Below are positions 9,037 to 16,300 of a DNA stretch of 64,000 bases, piece after piece. This DNA comes from Eubacterium sp. (GTDB lineage Bacteria; Bacillota; Clostridia; Lachnospirales; Lachnospiraceae). The notes under the pieces are model-generated. The model ran no database searches. It was not told where the DNA came from and worked only from the letters and a program-made list of their open reading frames with translations. Every line of letters begins with the position of its first letter. Position 1 is the stretch's first letter. The stretch spans positions 62,001 to 126,000 of the forward strand of contig JAETSX010000006.1 in assembly GCA_021769425.1 (NCBI GenBank), read 5' to 3'. The translations under genes were made by a program, and so were the position numbers.

Positions 9037-11412
9037 TTATACCGCTGCTGGTATTAATTCATCTTTTTTTCGCTTTTTATACCATAACACAATGCCAACG
9101 GTAACCATGCAGACTGCCACTCCCGCAACCGGCCCTGTGGAAGCGCCTGCGGTGAAAATCCACTCCTGCCCAATCCGTCCGTACTGTGCAGCAATCTCCT
9201 TCAGACTGGTTGCATCCACACCCAGCTTCTCTGCAATCATCGGCAGCTCCAGATAATATTCCATTTCATCCTTCCCGTTTGTTCCGATGGTCATAATCAT
9301 TTTCCCGTAGATTTTATCCATATCATTCAGGTTACTGATATTTTGGGATTGCCCCCAGGCGTCCCGGGAAACTATATGATATTCGTATGTACCTTCCGGC
9401 AGGCCTGCCCGCTTGGGATTCCAATTAATCGTTCCGCTGGAGTCTGCCGTTACAAACCTTGGATAAAAAACCATGCTCTGATCTACGGAACCGCTTTTCA
9501 GACTTTCCGCGCTTTGATTAAATGCAATGGTAATGGCCTCTGTAAATTCCTGCCCGGCTTCCTGCAGATGCTGGGGCATATTCGTCACCACATGCCCATA
9601 CAGTTTCCCATCGCTGAAATACAGTGCTCCTTTGGCGTCAATCTGAGATTCCTGGGAGCCTGCTGTGGCATACTGGATCGTGCTGTGCCCGTAATCTTCC
9701 CAGTCCTGGTACTGGCCGTCAAAGTTAATTCCGTCAAAAAGATTTTCCAGATTATTTCCGCTGTCCGGCTGCAGATTCACAATACTGCCAATCAAAGGTT
9801 CTCCCTGATAAAGCCCAAAGGAAAGGCTTTCTCTGTACTTGGGAAGCTGATCTTTTGGAATGGCAATTTCCCATTCGCTTCCCACATAGGCAACCATGGC
9901 GCCGTTTACGCCTCTGACCTCCGGCGCTGTAGTTAACTGGATATCTGTCTCGTATCCCAAATCAGAGGTAATGGCAAACTTCCCGTTAGAATGGGTTCCC
10001 GCACCGGATGCATTGCTATCCTTGCCGTCTCTGATATAAATATAGAACCAGTCCCCGTCAAATACTGCCGCAGCCTGTGACAAACAACCGGTATGGGCGC
10101 TGTTTGGACAGGATGCATCTGTTTTAGCCACTGCCTTCCAATCCGCATAATTCCCATCAATGCTGATTCCTCCATAGACAGCCGGAAACTCTTCCTCGAT
10201 GGAATCACCGTTTAACTGCTCAATCTCTCCGGATGATATTGCAGTTCCCCCAAAAGTAAGGGTAAACTCCGCACTATGGAAAAAACTTACCGGAACTGCA
10301 AGTTCCACTGCATAAGGCCCCGGATTATTTCCGTGGGCTTCGTTCATTACCGCCGCTTCCGCTCCGGGAACATCGCCGAAGTAAGCATTCTTCACTTCTG
10401 CTCCTCCCTGCCATGCATTGACAGAAATTCCATTGCTTATGTCCGATACGCCGTCGGGATATGCAAACTGAAATTTATTTCTTGTGAAGTTATAATCCCA
10501 CTCTGTACTGGCGCTTCCTGTAAAACCAAGATACAGCATACTGCCGTCCGGGGAAAATGCCGCTTTCCAATAATCCACGCCGGAACCGGAACGCTCTGTC
10601 ACACCTGCCCAGTCAGACAGACTGCCGTCAATTGAAATACTGCCGCTTACGCTGTTATGAGCCGCAGAAGCTGCAACCGGATCTTCTCCTTTGGCTTCTT
10701 CCTTATTCTGTTCTTCTGTTTCTCCTGCCATCTGATCAGACTTGGAATCCTTATCTTCTGTATTATCACTGTCTGCTTCTGCGCCCTTTTCGCCATCCGG
10801 ATTTGCGCTTTCCCCGGCCGGATTCTGGACATCCTCTGTTCTTTCCGCCTGATCGCCGTCAGAGTTTTGCTGATTCCCGGCTTCTCCGGCCTGGCTGCCT
10901 GTTGGATTCTGGGCGTCTCCGCCAGCTTCACTGCCTGTTGGATTCTGGGCGTCTCCGCCAGCTTCACTGCCTGTTGGATTCTGGGCATCTCCGCCAACCT
11001 CACTGCCCGTTGAATTCTGGGCGTCTCCGCCAGTTTCACTGCCTGTCGGATTCTGGATGTCCCCGCTCCTTTCCGCCTCACTGCCTGCTGGATTCTGAGT
11101 GTCTCCGCCAACCTCACTGCCTGCCGAATTCCGGACGTCTCCGCTTCCTTCAATTCCGCTGTCCGGATTCCGCTGTTCTCCCGCCGGATTCTGACCGGAT
11201 GTCCTGGCATCCCTTGCCTGGCTGCCGTTAAGATCCTGCTGTTCTCCCGCCGGGTTCTGTTCCGGCGTCTGAGAATTGCCTGTTCCAACATTCTTCACAT
11301 TCTGAGACACATCATAACCTGATTCTGCCGCTGCGACAGGCAATCCTGATAATAACAGAGATACGGACAGTAACCCTGCCGCGGCTCCTCTGACAATCTT
11401 TCTTACTTTCAT
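9037..11412 (-). CDS. secreted repeat protein, candidate XrtG substrate
   Basis: 791 aa with AAGGGAGG before the ATG. It has a classic signal peptide ending LPVAAAES. Residues of about 35-215 are low complexity, built on a roughly 12-residue repeat (NPTGSEAGGDAQ and variants) and rich in Gly, Asn, Ser and Asp. Three beta-rich modules follow, each opening with a DGxxxDW motif (SIDGSLSDWAG, SIDGNYADWKA, NFDGQYQDWED), as in CBM9-like carbohydrate-binding domains. The C-terminus is a Gly/Ser/Thr-containing turn, one helix (about 763-780) and a KKRKK tail: the tripartite form of an exosortase sorting signal. I recall a Firmicute sorting domain (Firmicu-CTERM) being linked to XrtG but cannot verify the match here. 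Confidence 0.7.
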   Translation of the reverse strand: MKVRKIVRGAAAGLLSVSLLLSGLPVAAAESGYDVSQNVKNVGTGNSQTPEQNPAGEQQDLNGSQARDARTSGQNPAGEQRNPDSGIEGSGDVRNSAGSEVGGDTQNPAGSEAERSGDIQNPTGSETGGDAQNSTGSEVGGDAQNPTGSEAGGDAQNPTGSEAGGDAQNPTGSQAGEAGNQQNSDGDQAERTEDVQNPAGESANPDGEKGAEADSDNTEDKDSKSDQMAGETEEQNKEEAKGEDPVAASAAHNSVSGSISIDGSLSDWAGVTERSGSGVDYWKAAFSPDGSMLYLGFTGSASTEWDYNFTRNKFQFAYPDGVSDISNGISVNAWQGGAEVKNAYFGDVPGAEAAVMNEAHGNNPGPYAVELAVPVSFFHSAEFTLTFGGTAISSGEIEQLNGDSIEEEFPAVYGGISIDGNYADWKAVAKTDASCPNSAHTGCLSQAAAVFDGDWFYIYIRDGKDSNASGAGTHSNGKFAITSDLGYETDIQLTTAPEVRGVNGAMVAYVGSEWEIAIPKDQLPKYRESLSFGLYQGEPLIGSIVNLQPDSGNNLENLFDGINFDGQYQDWEDYGHSTIQYATAGSQESQIDAKGALYFSDGKLYGHVVTNMPQHLQEAGQEFTEAITIAFNQSAESLKSGSVDQSMVFYPRFVTADSSGTINWNPKRAGLPEGTYEYHIVSRDAWGQSQNISNLNDMDKIYGKMIMTIGTNGKDEMEYYLELPMIAEKLGVDATSLKEIAAQYGRIGQEWIFTAGASTGPVAGVAVCMVTVGIVLWYKKRKKDELIPAAV
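10890..11150 (-). repeat. 36-bp coding tandem repeat in the candidate XrtG substrate
   Basis: Imperfect units of 36 bp (12 codons), two adjacent ones nearly identical around 10908-10980. They encode the NPTGSEAGGDAQ stalk. Copy number is likely to vary between strains. Confidence 0.75.
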
Positions 11413-11437
11413 ATAAGTCCTCCCTTACAAGTTCATA

Positions 11438-11791
11438 TTAAAAAGTTTCTTCTGCGATTGCATAAACGCGCAAAGGCGTCTCACTGATCTCAAAACGGGC
11501 AAATCTCCAATGCTGCCGCTCCAGAGCCTCTTTCACCTTTGAATAAAAGACCTCTCCTAAATGTTCAATACTGGTATCTCCTTCAAACTCAGGAAAATCA
11601 TTGAGATACTGGTATTGATAAGGGCCGAACACCTGCTCTAACACAGAGTCCATGCTGGCAAATTCCAAAAAATCTTCCGCGATATGCCTTGCCACAATCT
11701 CAATCTCGATTAAATGCTGATGCTTGTGCTCTTCCTTTCCGTCAAAGCTGTGCTGCATGCATAAACGATACTTCAAACGATGGTATTTCAT
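11438..11791 (-). CDS. 6-pyruvoyltetrahydropterin synthase-like protein, exosortase-G associated (first copy)
   Basis: 117 aa, a usual size for QueD/PTPS. The ATG at 11791 is preferred (AGG about 8 nt upstream); the ATG at 11797 is possible. It has the zinc-ligand pattern CMQHSF then HKHQH, the basic strand RLKYRL, and a conserved-looking C-terminal ETPLRVYAI where PTPS enzymes carry their substrate glutamate. It is the first gene of the XrtG operon, directly after the promoter. The second PTPS-like gene near the end of the operon is divergent from it, so they may form a heteromer or act on different substrates. Confidence 0.65.
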   Translation of the reverse strand: MKYHRLKYRLCMQHSFDGKEEHKHQHLIEIEIVARHIAEDFLEFASMDSVLEQVFGPYQYQYLNDFPEFEGDTSIEHLGEVFYSKVKEALERQHWRFARFEISETPLRVYAIAEETF

Positions 11792-11848
11792 CTGCATCTA
11801 CCTGCCCATACTCACGACTATGCCTGATGTCATGTTTTTGTGAGTTAT

Positions 11849-11878
11849 ATTATATCACACCCTTTTTTACGCTTTCAA
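11849..11878 (-). promoter_or_regulatory. sigma-A promoter of the XrtG operon
   Basis: On the minus strand, -35 TTGAAA (11873-11878) and -10 TATAAT (11849-11854) are spaced 18 nt apart, about 55 nt before the first gene. No other convincing promoter is seen down to 764, and the genes overlap or lie within 90 bp, so it probably drives all eight. Confidence 0.65.
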
Positions 11879-11952
11879 TGTCAATACTGCGCATTTCAAC
11901 CAGGATTTTCCACATTTCGCAGGTAGTTTCTGGCATATCGTCCAAATTAGAC

Positions 11953-12145
11953 CAAAGTGGGCAAGCCCACCTCAACTTCCCTTGCACCTCAATCCCCGGG
12001 GATTGCACACTTTGCGCGCCGAGCACGGTCCCTTTAGCGACATCATACCTCTCGTGCGAGTGCGCATAATATTTTTATATCATAGAAAAGTCATAGACCT
12101 TAGCGCTTCACAGTAACAGGGGCTTTCCTATGATATAAAAAAGAC
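11953..12145. repeat. structured dispersed element, copy A1 (three hairpins)
   Basis: It holds hairpin 1 (AATCCCC/GGGGATT at 11991-12004, extended by GCAA/TTGC), a conserved core (about 12012-12066) and hairpin 3 (TTTTATATCATAG at 12073-12085 with its exact complement at 12128-12140, plus 4 bp after a mismatch). Copies A2 and A3 share the core and the pairing but not the stem sequences. The right arm of hairpin 3 overlaps the left arm of the rpsR terminator. Confidence 0.7.
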
Positions 12146-12179
12146 CAACTATCCGAAGATAATTGGTCTTTTTTATATC
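12132..12179. terminator. bidirectional terminator of rpsF-ssb-rpsR
   Basis: It has 17-bp perfect arms (GATATAAAAAAGACCAA and its complement) around a 14-nt loop, with A/T tracts inside the stem so that U-runs follow on both strands. It lies 36 bp beyond rpsR. Confidence 0.85.
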
Positions 12180-12214
12180 CTATATTATAATAAAATCCTG
12201 GACTATTCCAGCGC

Positions 12215-12478
12215 TTAATCTGTCACATAGGGCATCAGAGAAATATGTCTTGCTCTCTTGATTGCAACAGTAAGAGCTCTCTGGTGCTTTGCACAGTTCC
12301 CGGTAATTCTTCTGGGAAGAATCTTTCCTCTCTCAGAGATATATCTCTTTAACTTATTGGTATCTTTATAGTCAATCACATTATCTTTGCCGCAGAATAC
12401 ACAAACCTTTTTTCTTCTGCGCATTCCGCCTCTTCTCTTCATGGGAGAATCGCCTCTGTCTGTTTTATTATAAGCCAT
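12215..12478 (-). CDS. rpsR: 30S ribosomal protein S18
   Basis: 87 aa. It carries the S18 signature ([42 protein letters not shown] in two parts, HISLMPYV). It binds S6 and 16S rRNA in the platform of the small subunit. AGGAGGTAAATAAA precedes the ATG. It is third in the rpsF-ssb-rpsR operon, 17 bp after ssb. Confidence 0.97.
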   Translation of the reverse strand: MAYNKTDRGDSPMKRRGGMRRRKKVCVFCGKDNVIDYKDTNKLKRYISERGKILPRRITGNCAKHQRALTVAIKRARHISLMPYVTD

Positions 12479-12495
12479 TTTATTTACCTCCTGTT

Positions 12496-12939
12496 CTAAT
12501 TAAAGGGTAATTCTTCGTCAATCCCGTCCGGAATGTTCATAAATCCATCCCCGACTGCCGCACTGGGAGCAGGTCTGCCCACAGGCTGAAATCCTCCTGC
12601 CTGACTGTCGCTTGCGGCCTTACTCTCCGCGAATTCCTGCTCCTCCACAACAACATCTGTGGTATAGACCTTCTGCCCTTCCTGGTTGGTATAGCTTCCA
12701 GTCTGAATTCTTCCGGTTATGGCAATCTTGATCCCTTTGTGGAAATACTTTTCCGCAAATTCACCGGCTCTTCCAAAAGCAACGCAGTTGATAAAATCTG
12801 CTGTCTGCTGATCGCTGTCACGGCGGAACCTTCTATCTACTGCCAATGTATATCTTGCAACCGCTGTTGCGGATTCTCCCTGGGAGTAACGCACTTCGGG
12901 ATCTCTGGTTAATCTGCCCATCAGTATAACCTTATTCAT
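12496..12939 (-). CDS. ssb: single-stranded DNA-binding protein
   Basis: 147 aa. An N-terminal OB fold ([36 protein letters not shown]) is followed by a flexible Gln/Gly/Pro-rich linker. The acidic C-terminal tip ends EELPFN, the usual docking peptide for replication and repair partners. It lies between rpsF and rpsR as in other Firmicutes, with a GAGGAG ribosome site. Confidence 0.95.
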   Translation of the reverse strand: MNKVILMGRLTRDPEVRYSQGESATAVARYTLAVDRRFRRDSDQQTADFINCVAFGRAGEFAEKYFHKGIKIAITGRIQTGSYTNQEGQKVYTTDVVVEEQEFAESKAASDSQAGGFQPVGRPAPSAAVGDGFMNIPDGIDEELPFN

Positions 12940-12956
12940 CTAATCTCCTCTTTCTA

Positions 12957-13253
12957 TTACGCCTCATCTTGTTTAACGCACAAGAACCGAAGCACATTGT
13001 CCATAATACGCACGCGCTTCTCTAACTCTGCCGGACAATCTGCCGGTGCATCGAACTGGATAAAGTAATAGAACCCTTCACGCATCTTCTGAATCTCATA
13101 AGCAAGTCTCTTCTTGCCCCATTCATCCACGTTGGTTATCTGGCCGCCGAAACGTGTGATATACTCTTTCGCTTTCTCTACCACTGCGGCTCTTTCTTCA
13201 TCCTCGATTTTTGCATTAACAACAAGAGCTAATTCATATTTGTTCATGCTCAT
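12957..13253 (-). CDS. rpsF: 30S ribosomal protein S6
   Basis: 98 aa from the ATG at 13253, which has a full AAGGAGGT 5 nt upstream; the longer frame to 13298 runs into the leader. Motifs MNKYELALVV, WGKKRLAYEIQK and GFYYFIQFDAP identify S6. It heterodimerises with S18, encoded two genes on. A hairpin with a CCG after it (13270-13296) may be the S6:S18 autoregulatory site. Confidence 0.96.
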   Translation of the reverse strand: MSMNKYELALVVNAKIEDEERAAVVEKAKEYITRFGGQITNVDEWGKKRLAYEIQKMREGFYYFIQFDAPADCPAELEKRVRIMDNVLRFLCVKQDEA

Positions 13254-13269
13254 CGTACCTCCTTCTGGT

Positions 13270-13296
13270 CTCCGGCCCTCAATCGCTGTTGAGAGC
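13270..13296 (-). promoter_or_regulatory. candidate S6:S18-binding leader of rpsF
   Basis: The transcript has a 7-bp stem (CTCTCAA with TTGAGGG, including one G-U) with a short loop, followed at once by CCGGAG, just before the ribosome site. Published S6:S18 leader motifs are a hairpin with an unpaired CCG mimicking the rRNA site. The match here is by eye. Confidence 0.4.
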
Positions 13297-13307
13297 AAGG
13301 ATAAATT

Positions 13308-13354
13308 ATTATATCACGAGATTTCATCTTATCACAACTTGTTTGTATTTTCAA
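13308..13354 (-). promoter_or_regulatory. promoter region of rpsF-ssb-rpsR
   Basis: There are two overlapping candidates. One is TTGAAA (13349-13354), 17 nt, TAAGAT (13326-13331). The other is TTGTGA (13332-13337), 18 nt, TATAAT (13308-13313). Confidence 0.6.
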
Positions 13355-13376
13355 GGGTTTTATCCAAAAAATATTA

Positions 13377-16300
13377 CTACATTTTTGCCTTGACACTCTT
13401 TTTCCCGCTCCAGTTTCCATAATACATTTTACCGTTTACTCTCTGATATGCCCGAACCTGAATATAATATTTCTTCTTTTTCTTCAGGTTTTTCAATGTC
13501 ACACTCTTTTTCTTTGCGCCGGCGGCTTTGACTGATTTGCCGGATTTCATGCTGCTCTTTTGAGAATAACGGATCTGATAGCCGGATACTTTAGAGAGTT
13601 TCTTCCAGCTCACTTTGCATTTTCTGCCCGATAGGGCTTTTACTTTTACTCCGCTGACCGTTTTCGGAATGACTGTAATTGTCACTTTTGCTTTTTTCAC
13701 CGCATATCTTCCGTCTGCTTTGGCCGTCACGGTAATCACTGCTTTTCCTACAGCAAGGATTCTTACTTTTCCTTTGGCATCCACCCTGGCGACCTTGGGA
13801 TTGTTAGAAGCATAAGTGAACTTTGCGCCTGTTGCAGAACGTGCATTCAATGAAAAACTCTTGCTTCCCAATATTTTTTTGAAAGATGTTTTCACGGTCA
13901 GCTGATGGGGTTTCAGCGTTCCCGGCTTCGATGTCCCCGGCTTTGCTGTGCCTGGCTTTTGAGTGTCCGGCTTCGATGTATCTGGTTTTGACGTATCTGG
14001 CTTCGGGTTTTCCGGATCTGGTTTTTGGCTTCCCTTCACCACCTGAATTCGGAATTCAGCCTTTTTGCCGCCGTCCTCTGCGGTCACAGTAAAGGTTGCC
14101 TTGCCGGCTCCCACTGCAGAGACAGCCCCTTTCTGCGTAATGGCTGCAACATTCTTATTGCTGGTGTCCCAGCTTATGTTCTTGTTGGTGGCGTTGGACG
14201 GAGATACGATTGCCGACAGCACAAAGGTTTCTCCCACTGTTACGGTTCCATTTTCTTTTATATTTTGGGGCGGTACAATTGTTATCTCCTCCACGGGCAC
14301 GATTTCTATTTTATCTGTCACTTCTATTTCAATTGCAGCGGTTTGATTTGTATCTTCCAATAACCAGGCTTCCACCTTTACCCTTCCTTTTTTCAGCGCC
14401 TTAAGGTTTCCTTCCTGATCCACTGCCGCCACATTGGGATTCTCTGACCACCATCGGAATTCTCCCGCATCCAGAATGTTTCCCTGTCCGTCGCTGCAGG
14501 ACAATTGCTGCGTCTCTTCCGTCTGCATCGTCTCCCTGCCGGAAATTTGAAAGCCGTTTATCTTTTCTTTTACCACAATCTTACAGGAAGCCTCCGCAGT
14601 TCCCGCCCGGACTGTTATCGTGCATTCCCCTGCATTCACTCCCGTTACCCGGCCCTTTGCAACAGTGGCCGTATTCTCGTCGGAGGATATCCACTGCAGG
14701 GCGGCATTGGCCGTTTTGGGCAAGACAGCCACTGCCGCTTTTATGCTCTGGCCGGTTCTCACGGTATAGCCTTCTTTCAGGAAACTCAGCCCTTCCACCT
14801 CTGCCGCAGCCGGAGAAAATATCATATTTTTACGGTTTGCATAATCTTCTGCGTAACTTCCCTTTATGCCGTATACGGTAATCTCTTCCGGATAAGAAAA
14901 TGCATTCTCCGCAATATTTACCGTATATTCCGGTATGGAAATATGTTTTAACCGGGTGCAATTTTTAAAGGCTTCGTTCCCGATGTCTGTAATGCCGTAC
15001 GGAATTACAAGATTGTCCAAAAAGGCGCAGCCTTCAAACAGGTTGGCCGCAATCTGCTCAAGGCCGGTGCTCAAATGCAGGTTTGCAATACTGGAGCAAT
15101 TGAGAAATGCGTATTTATCAATTCTGTAAACGCTGTCCGACATCTTTACTTCCGCAAGTTCCATGCAATTTTCAAAGGCATACGCTCCGATATAATCTCC
15201 CTTTAAGTCTGCTGCCGTCAGGCGTTTGCAATTCTTAAAAGCAGCGGCTTCGATTCCTTTGAATCCCTCCGGGAGAACAATGCTTTCTAATTTTTCACAG
15301 CCTTCAAAGGCGTTGCTAGAAATATATTGAAGGGCCTCCGGGAACTCAATTCCTCTTAAACTGGTGCAATTCTTAAATGTGCCGGCCGGAATCCCTGCTC
15401 TGTACTTGGGTAATTTCACCTCTGTCAGAAGGCTGCAGCCTTCAAATACACTGTCTGCCATACCTTTTACCGTATCAGGAAGTTCTATTTTTTCCAGGGA
15501 AGTGCAGTTTTGGAACGCCCATTTGCCAATAGACGTTAAATGATTAGACAGAGCCACATTCTGCAGGGAAGAGGCGTCTGCAAATGCTGACTCTCCGATT
15601 TCCGTCACGGAATCCGGAATGGTAACGCTCTCCAAATTGCCGCAATTTTTGAACAGGGAGCCGGCGACCTTCTGCATGCCGTCCGCCAGAGTAATCTCAT
15701 TTAAGTTTGCACAGCCAGAAAAGGGACTTTCTGTCAAAACAGTTGTCCACCCGTCATAATACAGCGGAACTTCTGCTGTATTGGGCGGGATGGTAACTGC
15801 CCTTAATGAGCTGCAGCCGGAAAACGCCTGGGTTCCCAGAATTTTTAACTTCTCCGGAAGATGAATTTCTGACAGATTACTGCATCCGCTGAACGCACGG
15901 CACCAGATTTCCGTTACGGAATCCGGAATGTCAATGCTTTCCAGGGAAGTGCAGTTCCGAAACGCCATCACATCAATTTTCGTCAGTGAATCCGGCAGAT
16001 TGACCTTCTTGAGAGAAGTGCAGGCATTGAAGGCATGAAGGCCGATATGAGTCACGGTATCCGGAATCGTAATTTCTTCCAGGCCTGCGCACCCGTTAAA
16101 CAGATTGGATGCTATTCTGGTTACGCCGCCGGCGAAGCGAACCTCCTTCAAATTATCACAGCCGTAGAACATCCCTCTCATTACGCCGTTATCCACCATT
16201 GCATGATAATCCGGAAAATAATCATTCTCCTTCAGATATTTATATATTTCCACGCGCTGCAGAGAATCACAGTCTCCGAAACATGCCGCTCCGTATTTTT

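Noticed and set aside
9037-11412. LPxTG sortase substrate.
   Set aside because: No LPxTG-like motif precedes the C-terminal helix. The tail fits an exosortase-type signal better.
11438-11791. QueD of queuosine synthesis.
   Set aside because: No queC, queE or queF in the window, a second divergent paralogue is in the same operon, and the neighbours are exosortase-G genes. True QueD activity is not excluded but not supported.
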